From Stenotrophomonas maltophilia (GTDB lineage: Bacteria > Pseudomonadota > Gammaproteobacteria > Xanthomonadales > Xanthomonadaceae), in assembly GCA_009912235.1 (NCBI GenBank), contig WNDS01000001.1, forward strand, positions 868,001-932,000: a stretch of 64,000 bases of DNA, read 5' to 3'. The translations under genes and the position numbers were made by a program. The notes under the pieces are model-generated. The model worked only from the letters and a program-made list of their open reading frames with translations. It made no database searches and was not told where the DNA came from. Positions 1 through 8,822 of the stretch are shown piece after piece. Position 1 is the stretch's first letter, and every line of letters begins with the position of its first letter.

Positions 1-58
1 TTTTTGTTGCCTGCACCTGCGCGCACAATGGCTGCCCCCACTGCGCAGGAATGGACTC

Positions 59-565
59 ATGCATGTGCCCCTCGCCCGCCTGCTTGCCGCCGTGGTACTG
101 ACCTTCACTGCGTCCCTGTCGGCTGCACACGCACAGGGCTCCGCACCCTCCACCAGGATCGAGTCGCTGGCCTGGCTGGCCGGGTGCTTGCAGAACGATG
201 GTGCCGAGCCAGGGTCGGGCGAACAGTGGATGCCACTGGCCGGCGGTACGCTGCTGGGCAGCAGCCGCACCGTGCGCGACGGACGCACCGTAGCCCATGA
301 ATTCATGCAGATCCGCCAGCGCGAGGACGGCAGCGTGGTGTTCATCGCCCTGCCGTCCGGGCAGCAGGAAACCACCTTCGTGCTGAGCCACCAGGATGAC
401 AGCAGCAGCGCCTTCAGCAATGCCGGCCACGACTTCCCACAGCGGGTGATCTACGCGCGGCGTGGCGTGGACCGGCTGCATGCGCGCATTGAAGGGACAC
501 ACAACCATGCATCCAAAGCCGTGGACTTTCCCATGCACCGCATCGTCTGCGCGGGTGGTGGCTGA
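59..565 (+). CDS. Exported DUF6265-like protein
   Basis: Encodes 168 residues. The N-terminus is a clear Sec signal peptide: a short start with one Arg, a hydrophobic run and an AHAQG cleavage region near residue 25, so the mature protein should be periplasmic or secreted. The mature part has the motifs LAWLAGCLQ, GEQWMPLAGGTLLG and later AGHDFPQRVIY, which I associate with the DUF6265 family, a group without an assigned reaction. ATG 59 follows CAGGAATGG, a weak ribosome site. An alternative frame from position 4 has no protein-like features and is ignored. No operon partner is evident. The family call comes from memory of the motifs; the export call is firm. Confidence 0.75.
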   Translation: MHVPLARLLAAVVLTFTASLSAAHAQGSAPSTRIESLAWLAGCLQNDGAEPGSGEQWMPLAGGTLLGSSRTVRDGRTVAHEFMQIRQREDGSVVFIALPSGQQETTFVLSHQDDSSSAFSNAGHDFPQRVIYARRGVDRLHARIEGTHNHASKAVDFPMHRIVCAGGG

Positions 566-977
566 CGATCCTGTGCGCCTGCCCTGACACAACACGCAAC
601 GCGCTTTTTCCGGTCCCGGGTCCGCCCCGAGGGCCAGCGCGGTCACGGTTGCAGATGCGCCCTGCCAGCCAGCAGCGCACCACCTTTCTTGTCCTGCGCA
701 AGGGCAGCAACCAGCCTCGCGGGCATCTGTGGCAAAGCACGGCAACGCGGCCGTGATAACGAGAGTGAACAGAATGGCCGCATGCGTTGATGGCGCCGGG
801 AAAATCCATGACGCAACGCGTAAGAAATTCTGGTAGCGACAGAGTGCGCCCCATCAACGACGGCCGTTGATGCACGCAGGACAGGACACGACTGGCATCC
901 ATGCGGGCACCGTGCTATCCAGCAGCTGCGCATGAGCGCATGGGTAAACGATGTAACCACGACAAGGAGAGCACGAC
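566..977. other. Intergenic stretch without a recognisable gene
   Basis: About 410 bases between two exported-protein genes. Reverse-strand open frames cross it, but they are Arg/Cys/His-rich, without domains, and look like non-coding shadows. No SMAG-type repeat or strong hairpin is obvious. The promoter of the next gene presumably lies in the last 100 bases, but I cannot place -35/-10 boxes with confidence. Confidence 0.5.
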
Positions 978-1217
978 ATGGTTTTCCGCAGGATTGCTCT
1001 GGCTTCTTTGATCAGCCTGGCGTTCGCAGCCGGCGCACTTGCCCCCAGCGGCACCGCCCAGGCCAGCACCAACGGGCTTACCACGGAATGCGCGCCCTAC
1101 AAGGTAGGGCGTGTCTGGCACCAGCAATGCACGGTCTATGAGAACGGTCCCGATGGCGATCGCTGGGTGGTCTCGGTCTACTACATCGATGAGTTCGGAG
1201 TGCCGTACGTCATCTGA
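978..1217 (+). CDS. Small exported protein, function unknown
   Basis: A 79-residue protein. Residues 1-29 look like a signal peptide (MVFRRIALASLISLAFAAG, ending near TAQAS), leaving about 50 mature residues with two Cys (TTECAPYK and HQQCTVYE), which could form one disulfide. The C-terminal half is aromatic-rich (DRWVVSVYYIDEFGVPY). The start is well supported by AAGGAG 8 bases ahead of ATG 978. I do not recognise the family. A perfect hairpin follows the stop codon, so the gene looks monocistronic. Confidence 0.7.
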   Translation: MVFRRIALASLISLAFAAGALAPSGTAQASTNGLTTECAPYKVGRVWHQQCTVYENGPDGDRWVVSVYYIDEFGVPYVI

Positions 1218-1232
1218 TGGATGATGCGACGA

Positions 1233-1261
1233 GCCGGGCATGCAAACGCTGCATGCCCGGC
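1233..1261. terminator. Hairpin after the small exported protein
   Basis: Perfect 11-bp inverted repeat (GCCGGGCATGC at 1233-1243, complement at 1251-1261, 7-base loop) 16 bases after the stop codon. There is no T-run behind it, so it is either a weak terminator or an mRNA 3' stabiliser. Confidence 0.5.
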
Positions 1262-1320
1262 CCAACCCCATACGCCCCACTGCGCCGTTCACGCGTGAAG
1301 CCCACCCGACAGGAGGCCGC

Positions 1321-1947
1321 ATGCACCCACACCCCCGCGCCCGACTCGACCTCGAACCCGACGTCGATGTCACCGTGACCACCCGCTACCACCAGGCCTC
1401 GATCGCGCTGGCCCCCTTGCTGGCGTTGCCGCTGATTCCCTGGCTGGGCCCGCGCATCGGCGCCTGGACCATTGCAGTGGCGCTGGCCGTCGTAGTGCTG
1501 CTGCCCACGCTGGTCTACCGCCTGTGGCCGCGCACGGACACGCTGCAGGTCGGCGCCGATGGCCTGCTATTCGGGCGTGGCCGTTTCGTGCCGTTCGTGG
1601 AGATCACCCGTTTCGGCACCGGCGACTACCTGCGCCTGGACCGCTACAACGCGCCGACGCTGCTGATTGGTTGCCGGCAGGCGCCGACCCAGCTGTCGCA
1701 GCTGGAAGCGCGCTTCGAGGCGGCGCTGCGCGCGTGGGAACGCTTCGCGCCGCCCGGTACGCCGCCCATTCCCGGCACCGCCTTCTATGGCTCGCCACTG
1801 GCACGCGGCATCGGCCTGCTGATGTGCGTGGCCGCGTTGGCGGTACTGGTCTTCAGCATCGCCGCCGGTTCCCTGCTGGCCGGAACGGCCTGGTGCGTGC
1901 TGACCCTGCTGTTCGCCATCCCCATGCTGCGTGGCGGACGGCCCTGA
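1321..1947 (+). CDS. Four-helix inner-membrane protein, function unknown
   Basis: Encodes 208 residues from ATG 1321, chosen because AGGAGG sits 5 bases upstream; an earlier in-frame start at 1240 lacks such a site. Two hydrophobic hairpins are visible: roughly residues 23-65 (ALAPLLALPLIPWLG and IAVALAVVVLLPTLVY) and residues 160-205 (IGLLMCVAALAVLVFSIAAG and AWCVLTLLFAIPML). Between them is a soluble region with LQVGADGLLFGRGRFVPFVEI, reminiscent of the PH-like domain of many small membrane proteins. I do not assign a function. The next gene starts 80 bases downstream on the same strand. Confidence 0.7.
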   Translation: MHPHPRARLDLEPDVDVTVTTRYHQASIALAPLLALPLIPWLGPRIGAWTIAVALAVVVLLPTLVYRLWPRTDTLQVGADGLLFGRGRFVPFVEITRFGTGDYLRLDRYNAPTLLIGCRQAPTQLSQLEARFEAALRAWERFAPPGTPPIPGTAFYGSPLARGIGLLMCVAALAVLVFSIAAGSLLAGTAWCVLTLLFAIPMLRGGRP

Positions 1948-2027
1948 GCGGCCCGCTGCGGCATAGCCCCGGGCGGTGCAATCGTGCCATCCTTGAAATC
2001 GTTTTCATGGATGGGAGGATATCCACG

Positions 2028-2894
2028 ATGCTGTTCCACCTGCGCCGCCCGGCGCTGCTTGCCCTGCTGGCCCTTGCCCTGCCCGCCGCCTCTGCCTGGG
2101 CCGCCACACCCACGACTGCGCCCTTGACGGTGATGTCCTTCAACGTGCGCACCCCGGCCGATACCGAACCCGGCAAACGCTGGGAAGACCGTCGCGATGC
2201 GATGGTGAAGGTGATCCGCGACGCGCACCCGGCCGTGGTCGGCACCCAGGAACTGGTGCTGGAACAGGCCACCTACCTGGCCGAACACCTGCCGGGCTAC
2301 CGCTGGTTCGGCGAAGGCCGCGGCGGCGGCAGCGGTGACGAACACATGGGCGTGTTCTACGACACCCGGGTGCTGGCGCTGGAGGCGTCGGGCAACTACT
2401 GGCTGTCCGATACACCCGAGGTTGCCGGCAGCATCACCTGGGGCAACCTGTACCCGCGCATGGTGACCTGGGGATTGTTCCGCCGGCTGGACGATGGCCG
2501 CCGCTTCTACTTCATGGACACCCACCTGCCCTACCGGAATGAGGACGAGCCGCGCCGGGTGAAGGGTGCCGAGCTGATCGCTTCGCGGCTGGCCTCGCTG
2601 CCGGCCGACCTGCCGGTGGTGCTGACCGGCGATTTCAACAGTGAACCGGGCAGCCCGACCTACACCGCCTTCACCCGCGTGCTGCAGGACACCCGCACCC
2701 AGGTGAAGACGCCAAAGGGCCCGCGCCTGACCTTCCATGACTTCACCGGCACGGCCACCGCCGAACTGGACTGGGTGCTGGTGCGCGGCTTCCGGGCCCG
2801 CGAGTTCGCCACGCTGGATACGCGCGTCGATGGCGTGCTGCCCTCGGACCATTTCCCGCTGCGGGTGGTACTGGACTGGCCGGCCAGCCGGTGA
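2028..2894 (+). CDS. Exported endonuclease/exonuclease/phosphatase family protein
   Basis: A 288-residue protein of the EEP superfamily (metal-dependent phosphodiesterases and phosphatases). A signal peptide covers residues 1-25 (hydrophobic LLALLALALPAASAWAA), so it acts in the periplasm or outside the cell. Family motifs appear in order: VMSFNVRTP (metal/phosphate strand), VVGTQELVLEQ (metal-binding Glu), MDTHLPYRNEDEP, LTGDFNSEPGSPTY (catalytic Asp/Asn) and SDHFPLRVVL (catalytic His). Length and order match small secreted EEP proteins related to sphingomyelinase and inositol phosphatases. ATG 2028 follows GGGAGGAT with good spacing; the longer frame upstream overlaps the preceding gene and is not used. 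The substrate cannot be read from the sequence. Confidence 0.88.
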   Translation: MLFHLRRPALLALLALALPAASAWAATPTTAPLTVMSFNVRTPADTEPGKRWEDRRDAMVKVIRDAHPAVVGTQELVLEQATYLAEHLPGYRWFGEGRGGGSGDEHMGVFYDTRVLALEASGNYWLSDTPEVAGSITWGNLYPRMVTWGLFRRLDDGRRFYFMDTHLPYRNEDEPRRVKGAELIASRLASLPADLPVVLTGDFNSEPGSPTYTAFTRVLQDTRTQVKTPKGPRLTFHDFTGTATAELDWVLVRGFRAREFATLDTRVDGVLPSDHFPLRVVLDWPASR

Positions 2895-2903
2895 TGCAGC
2901 GCT

Positions 2904-2931
2904 GGCACCGGCGGCTACGGCGGCCGGTGCC
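2904..2931. terminator. Hairpin between convergent genes
   Basis: GGCACCGGC at 2904-2912 pairs perfectly with GCCGGTGCC at 2923-2931. It lies between the convergent stops of the EEP gene and the small membrane gene (stop at 2915-2917), so it probably ends transcripts from both sides. No T-run is present. Confidence 0.5.
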
Positions 2932-3178
2932 GCGTCAGCAGGCGGTACAGCGCCTGGTGCTGGTTGCGCGCCTGGCAGATGCGCGCGCAGATGGCCAGGA
3001 ACACGGCCATGCACATCAGGCCCACGCCCAGCAGTGAATCGGGCAGGCGCAGGATGGCCAACGCGGCGGCTGCGCCTGCCACCAGCAACAGCACCACCAC
3101 GCCAACGGACAGGCCGGCGCCGGGTGGGCCGGGGTCGCCAAACAGGAACTGCTGCGCGTCCCATTTCCTGCGTGCCAT
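2915..3178 (-). CDS. Small two-helix membrane protein
   Basis: An 87-residue protein read from ATG 3178, which follows GGGAGGG at suitable spacing; an upstream in-frame start at 3223 lacks a site. After a polar N-terminus (MARRKWDAQQFLFGD) come two likely transmembrane segments (LSVGVVVLLLVAGAAAALAI and LLGVGLMCMAVFLAICARIC), then a basic tail. No family was recognised. It runs convergent to the EEP gene and ends within the shared hairpin. It is 130 bases past the end of the efflux operon on the same strand but is probably separate. Confidence 0.55.
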   Translation of the reverse strand: MARRKWDAQQFLFGDPGPPGAGLSVGVVVLLLVAGAAAALAILRLPDSLLGVGLMCMAVFLAICARICQARNQHQALYRLLTRHRPP

Positions 3179-3310
3179 GCCCTGCCCTCCCCGCCACCGG
3201 TGGTGTTGCGTCCGTTGTGGCACGTTGCAACGAAAAATGGCAGAGCCGGATGCGCCATCACTGGCACACCCGGCCCTGCCGCCCTCAGGCAGACGCGACG
3301 CCTTGCGGGC

Positions 3311-4729
3311 TCAGCGCGCCATCGCCACCGCCGGCTGCGGCGACTGCCCCCAGCCACCGAGCGCCTTGTAGACGCCCACCACGCTGACGTTGACATCGGC
3401 CTCGGCCGAGGCCAGCGCATCGTCGGCCACCAGCTGGGTGCGCTGTGCGTCGAGCAGGGTCAGGAAGTCTTCCGAACCCTCGCGGTAACGCACCTGCGCC
3501 AGCGTGGCGGCACGACGTGCCGACTGTGCCTGCTCGACCACGATGGCCAGGCGGGACTGCTGTTTGCTGTAGCGGGTCAACGCGTTTTCGGTGTCTTCCA
3601 GTGCCAGCAGCACGGCCTGTTCGTACTGCGCGGCCACGCCCTCGGCTTCTGCCTTGCTGGCGCGCAGGCGGGCCCACACCGAACCGTAGTCGAACGCTGC
3701 CCAGCTCAGCGACGGGGTCAGCGACCACGCCTTGTTGTTGCCGTTGACCAGGCCGTTGGCATCGCCGCCGAGGAAGCCGACGAAGCCATTGAGCGACAGC
3801 CGCGGGAACAGGTCGGCAGTGGCCACACCCACACGGGCGGTGGCCGCGGCCAGACGACGCTCGGCCACGCGCACGTCGGCCCGCTGGCGCAGCAGCTCGC
3901 GGGTGTCGCCCAGCGGCAGGGCCTTGGCAAAGGCCGGCATCTCACGCGGGGCCGGCATGTCCTGCACGGCTTCCGGGCGCAGGCCCATCAGCACGGCCAG
4001 GCGATGGCGCGACTGCGTTTCAGAGACTTCCAACAGCGGAATGTCGGCCTCGATCGCCTTCAGGCGGGCACGGCTGCTCTGCACGTCCAGTTCGCTGCCG
4101 GCACCCAGCTGCCAGCGGGTCTCGGTCAGCTTCTGGGTATCGCGCAGGTTCACCAAGGTCTGCTGGGCCACGGCGATGCGCTTCTGCGTGCCACGCAGCT
4201 CGAAGTAGTTGCGTGCCACTTCGGCAGCCACCAGCACCTGCGCGTCGGCCAGGTTGGCCTGCTCGGCGTCCAGGTCGGCACGTGCGGCTTCGGTGGCGCG
4301 GCGCTTGCGGCCGAACAGATCCAGATCCCAGCCGGCGTCGAAGCCGAGCTGGTAGCTTTCACTGAACACCCGCTGCCCACCCAGCTGCGGATCGGGTTGC
4401 TTGCGCCGGTCGTAAGTGCCGTTGGCGGTCACGTGCGGCGCCTGGTCAAAGCGGCTCTCGACAAACACGGCGCGGGCCTGACGGACGCGGGCCACGGCCA
4501 CACGCAGGTCCAGGTTGTCGGCCAGTGCGTTGTGCACCAGCTTTTCCAGCACCGGATCGTCGAACTGCGCCCACCAGCTGGCTACCGGCGACTCGGTGCT
4601 GAACACCGGCTGCGCCGAGCCCTGCAGCACCACCGGCGTCTGCACCGGTGCCTTGTAGTTCGGGCCGACCGCACAGCCGGCCAGCAGCAGTGCGCTGCCC
4701 AGGGCCATCGTCAGGGTACGGATCACCAC
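3311..4729 (-). CDS. smeX: Outer-membrane channel lipoprotein of an RND efflux pump (SmeX-like)
   Basis: A 472-residue TolC/OprM-family channel that would form the outer-membrane exit duct of the SmeVWX tripartite pump. It begins with a lipoprotein signal (LLLAGC lipobox, Cys near residue 19) followed by AVGPNYKAP, the classic NodT/OprM opening. Two OEP repeats follow: the first contains VARVRQARA and GFDAGWDLDLFGRKRR, the second RADVRVAERRLAAATARVGVATADLFPRL. Translation likely starts at one of two tandem GTG codons (4729 or 4726); the second overlaps the smeU2 stop as GTGA, implying coupling. It is the last gene of the operon. The symbol rests on gene order U1-V-W-U2-X and family membership. 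Confidence 0.88.
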   Translation of the reverse strand: MVIRTLTMALGSALLLAGCAVGPNYKAPVQTPVVLQGSAQPVFSTESPVASWWAQFDDPVLEKLVHNALADNLDLRVAVARVRQARAVFVESRFDQAPHVTANGTYDRRKQPDPQLGGQRVFSESYQLGFDAGWDLDLFGRKRRATEAARADLDAEQANLADAQVLVAAEVARNYFELRGTQKRIAVAQQTLVNLRDTQKLTETRWQLGAGSELDVQSSRARLKAIEADIPLLEVSETQSRHRLAVLMGLRPEAVQDMPAPREMPAFAKALPLGDTRELLRQRADVRVAERRLAAATARVGVATADLFPRLSLNGFVGFLGGDANGLVNGNNKAWSLTPSLSWAAFDYGSVWARLRASKAEAEGVAAQYEQAVLLALEDTENALTRYSKQQSRLAIVVEQAQSARRAATLAQVRYREGSEDFLTLLDAQRTQLVADDALASAEADVNVSVVGVYKALGGWGQSPQPAVAMAR

Positions 4730-5460
4730 GGCAGCACCTCGCCCAGGTAGGTGAAGCTGCCGCTGGGGCCGCTCTCGCCGATCAGCGCCATCTGCACGCT
4801 GGAGCGCGCGCCTTCGGCGATTTCCAGTTCACCGTGGCCACCGTTCATGTCGGTCTTCACGTAACCGGGGTGCACGGTGTTGACCTTGATCGGCGTGCTG
4901 CGCAGTTCGTGGGCCAGGCTCAGGGTCCAGCTGTTCACCGCGGCCTTGGACGCGTTGTAGGCCGGCACCTTGAAGTCGTAGATGCTGGAGGTCGGGTCGG
5001 CGTGCAGGGTCTGCGAGGCCAGCACGCTGGACACGTTGACGATGCGGCCGGACTTGGCCTGCTGCAGCAGCGGCAGGAAGGCCTGGGTAACGGCCACCAG
5101 CGCGTAGACGTTGGTGTCGAAGGTGCGCTGCCAGGTCTGCAGGGTCTGTTCGGACGGTGCCTGCGCCGGGTTCTCGATCATGATGCCGGCATTGTTGACC
5201 AGGATGTCCAGGCGGCCGTGGCGCTGGCGCACCTGCTCGACGGCGGCGGCGATGCTGGCCGCATCGGTCACGTCCAGCTGCAGCGCTTCCACCGGCAGGC
5301 CTTCGGCCTGCAGGGTCAGCGCCACTTCCACCGCGGTTTCGCGCTTGCGGCCGGCCAGCAGCGTGTGCACGCCGGCCTGGGCCAGCTGGCGCACGGTCTC
5401 GGTGCCGATGCCACGGGTGGCGCCGGTGACCAGCGCGATCTTGTTCTGATGCATGTTCAT
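4723..5460 (-). CDS. smeU2: Short-chain dehydrogenase inside the efflux operon (SmeU2-like)
   Basis: A 245-residue classical SDR. The NAD(P)-binding TGATRGIG motif is near residue 12, NNAG follows LDILV, the catalytic Ser is in IVNVSSVLA and the YNASK motif gives the catalytic Tyr and Lys. ATG 5460 (MNMHQNK) is preceded by AAGG; the longer frame to 5511 adds an Arg/Pro-rich extension unlike SDRs. It lies between the RND transporter and channel genes, overlapping the latter. The MexEF-OprN-like Sme system of S. maltophilia carries two such dehydrogenases. Their substrate is unknown; co-regulation with a pump suggests detoxification or redox stress, which is inference. Confidence 0.88.
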   Translation of the reverse strand: MNMHQNKIALVTGATRGIGTETVRQLAQAGVHTLLAGRKRETAVEVALTLQAEGLPVEALQLDVTDAASIAAAVEQVRQRHGRLDILVNNAGIMIENPAQAPSEQTLQTWQRTFDTNVYALVAVTQAFLPLLQQAKSGRIVNVSSVLASQTLHADPTSSIYDFKVPAYNASKAAVNSWTLSLAHELRSTPIKVNTVHPGYVKTDMNGGHGELEIAEGARSSVQMALIGESGPSGSFTYLGEVLPW

Positions 5461-5526
5461 CGATGGATGCCTTGGTAGGGGGAAACGGGCGCCGGCGTGG
5501 GGCCGGCGCAACCGCCGTTGTCCATG

Positions 5527-8500
5527 TCAGTGGTGGATGGTGGGTTCACCGTGCTGGACCAGCTTGCCGCCACCGTTGCGGGTGACGAACTTACGCAGGG
5601 CCACGTAGAACACCGGGGTCAGGAACAGATCGAACAGGGTCACGCCCAGCATGCCGGCGAACACGGTGATGCCGGTGACCGAGCGGACCTCGGCGCCTGC
5701 ACCATGCGAGAGCACCAGCGGCACGGTGCCGGCGATGAACGCGATGGAAGTCATCACGATCGGGCGCAGACGCAGGCGGCAGGCTTCCAGCGCAGCTTCC
5801 ACGATGCCCTTGCCGCCCATTTCCAATTCGCGGACGAACTCGACTATCAGGATCGCGTTCTTGCACGCCAAGCCCATCAGCACCACCAGGCCGACCTTCA
5901 CGAACACGTTGTTGTCACCGCCGGTCAGCCACACGCCGAACAGGGCCGACAGCAGGGTCATCGGTACGATCAGGATCACCGCCAGCGGCAGCGACCAGCT
6001 CTCGTACAGCGCGGCCAGCACCAGAAAGGCAAGCATGATGGCCGCCGGGAACACGATGAAGGCGGCCTTGCCCTGGGTGGCCTGCTGGTAGCTCAGGTCG
6101 GTCCATTCGGTGGTCATGCCCACCGGCAGCACCTTGCCGGCGATCTCGGTCAGCTTGTTCATCGCTTCGGCCGAGGACAGCAGGCGCGGGTCGGCTTCAC
6201 CGGCCAGGTCGGCGGCCGGGTAGCCGTTGAAGCGCAGCACCGGGTCCGGACCGAAGGTCTGCTTGACGGTGACCATCGAACCGATCGGCACCATCTCGCC
6301 ACGGTCGTTGCGGGTACGCAGCTTGCCGATGTCCTCAACGCTGTTGCGGAACTGCCCGTCTGCCTGCGCGATCACCTGCCAGGTACGGCCGAACTGGTTG
6401 AAGTCGTTGACGTAGGCCGAGCCCAGGTAGGTCTGCAGCGTGTCGAACAGTTCGGTCAGCTGCACGCCCTGTGCCTTGGCCTTGACGCGGCCCACCTCGG
6501 CGTCCAGCTGCGGCACGTTGGCCTGGTAGCTGGAAATCGGGAAGGCCATGCCCGGCGTCTGCGCAACCGTGCCCTGCATGGCCTGCACGGCATTCTGCAA
6601 TGCGCCGTAGCCCAGGTTGCCGCGGTCTTCGATGAACATCTGGTAGCCGTTGCCGTTGCCCAGGCCCAGGATCGGCGGCGGCATCAGCGCGAAGGCGAAG
6701 CCTTCCTGCAGCCCGGCGATCTTCTGGTTGATCTCGGCGTTGATCTGCGCTGTCGTGCGGCCATGACGCTCGTTGAACGGCTTGAGCGGAATGAACGCCA
6801 CACCGGTGTTGGGCGTGTTGGTGAACTGCAGTGCATTCAGGCCGGGGAACGAGATGGTGTGTGCAACGCCATCGGTTTCCTGGGCGATCTTGGCGACCTT
6901 GCGCAGCATTTCATCGGTACGCGCGATCGACGAGCCTTCCGGTAGCTTCACGCCGGCGATCAGGTACAGCTTGTCCTGGGTCGGAATGAAGCCCGGCGGC
7001 ACCAGCTTGAAGATCACACCGGTACCGACCAGCAGGATCGCGTAGACCACGAACACCGCACCACGACGGCCGAGGATCTTCGAAACGCCGCGCTCGTACT
7101 TTTCCGAGCTGGACTTGAAGAAGCGGTTGAACGGACGGAACACCCAGCCGAACAGACGATCGATCAGACGGCTCGGGCCATCCTTGGGCGCGCCGTGCGG
7201 CTTCAGCAGGCGGGCAGCCAGGGCCGGCGACAGGGTCAGCGAGTTGATGGCCGAGATCACCGTGGAAATGGCGATGGTGACGGCGAACTGCTTGTAGAAC
7301 TGGCCGGTGACGCCGGACAGGAAGGCCATCGGCACGAACACCGCGCACAGCACCAGCGCGATGGCGATGATCGGGCCGGACACTTCGCGTATGGCCTGGT
7401 GGGCCGCGGCGAGCGGGGTGAGGCCTTCTTCGATGTTGCGTTCAACGTTTTCCACGACCACGATCGCATCGTCAACCACGATGCCGATCGCCAGCACCAG
7501 GCCGAACAGGCTCAGCGTGTTGATCGAGAAGCCCAGCAGGTACAACGCAGCGAAGGTACCCACCACCGACAACGGCACGCCGATCAGCGGAATGATCGAG
7601 GCACGCCAGGTCTGCAGGAACAGGATCACCACCAGCACCACCAGCGCGATGGCTTCCAGCAGCGTGGACACCACGGCCTTGATCGAATCGCGCACGAAGA
7701 TGGTGGTGTCATACACCGCTTCGTACTTCACGTCGTCGGGCATCGTCTTCTGCATTTCATCCATGGTGTGGATGACCGCATCACGGATGTCCAGCGCGTT
7801 GGCACCGGGCGACTGGAAGATACCGATACCCGCCGCGTTCTTGCCGTCCAGCTGCGAGCGCAGGGTGTAGTCGCCCGCACCCAGCTCCACGCGGGCCACG
7901 TCGGACAGGCGCACCACTTCACCGTCGGTGCCGGCCTTGAGCACGATGTCACCGAATTCCTTTTCGCTCTTCAGGCGGCCCCGGGCATTGAACAGGGTCA
8001 GGAACTGGCTGTTGGGCATCGGCTCGGCGCCGAGCTGGCCGGCCGAGACCTGCACATTCTGCTCGCGCATGGCACGCACCACATCGCTGGCGGTCAGGCC
8101 GCGCGGCGATCTTGTCCGGGTCCAGCCAGGCACGCATGGCGTAGTCACCGCCACCGAAGATCTGCGCATCACCCACGCCCGGAATACGCGCCAGCGCATC
8201 CTTGACGTGCAGGCGGGCGAAGTTGCGCAGGTACAACGTATCGTACTTGCCCTTCGGCGAGGTCAGGTGCACCACCATCAGGAACGTGGGCGACTGCTTC
8301 TGGGTGGTCACACCCTGTCGGCGTACGTCCTCGGGCAGGCGCGCCTGCGCCTGCGCCACGCGGTTCTGCACCTTCATCGCGGCGTCGTCCGGGTCGGTGC
8401 CCGGGCGGAAGGTGATGGTCATCTGCAGCACGCCGTCAGAGCCGGCCACCGACTTGATGTACATCATGCCTTCAACGCCGTTGATGGCTTCTTCCAGCGG

Positions 8501-8695
8501 GGTGGCAACGGTTTCGGCGATCACCTTCGGGTTCGCGCCCGGGTAGACGGTGCGCACCACCACCGACGGCGGTACCACTTCCGGGTACTCGCCGATCGGC
8601 AGGATCGGGATGGAGATCAGGCCGGCGGCGAAGATCACGATCGACAACACCGCCGCGAAGATCGGCCTGTCGATGAAGAAACGGGAAAAGTCCAT
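5527..8695 (-). pseudogene. smeW: RND efflux transporter gene (SmeW-like) broken by a 2-base deletion
   Basis: This encodes the inner-membrane proton/drug antiporter of the pump and would be about 1056 residues if intact, normal for the HAE1 family. The N-terminal part (ATG 8695, MDFSRFFIDRPIFAAVLSIV) reads in one frame to DPDKIAAR near residue 197. The remainder, from RGLTASDVVRAMREQNVQVS to the C-terminus, is in another frame. Restoring one CG pair in the CG-rich tract at about 8099-8106 joins them as IAARGLTASDVV, the expected MexF-like sequence. The transmembrane proton-relay segment (VVDDAIVVVENVERN) and all other parts are intact. As written the product stops shortly after residue 197, leaving a non-functional pump. 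Whether this is a real mutation or an assembly error is open. Upstream of ATG 8695 lies GGAATTCCTCC. Confidence 0.85.
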
Positions 8696-8822
8696 GGAGG
8701 AATTCCTGGGAAAGGCCGACGGCGGGCAACAGCCGCCCTACCCCTCGTCGTGGGGACGAAGGCAGGGACGGCCGCCGCTGGCGCCGGCGGCTAAGCGGAA
8801 ACTTGGATCAGGAGACGGCGGA

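Noticed and set aside
1..58. TTTTTG at the left edge as a terminator tail
   Set aside because: The hairpin would lie outside the window, so it cannot be judged.
1785..3230. Long reverse-strand open frame (481 codons) opposite the EEP gene
   Set aside because: Composition is Gly/Arg/Ala/Pro with no domain and it lies opposite a well-conserved gene; long antisense frames are common in GC-rich DNA.
2737..3387. Forward frames extending past the EEP stop
   Set aside because: Different frame from the EEP gene and overlapping a reverse membrane-protein gene; composition is non-coding.
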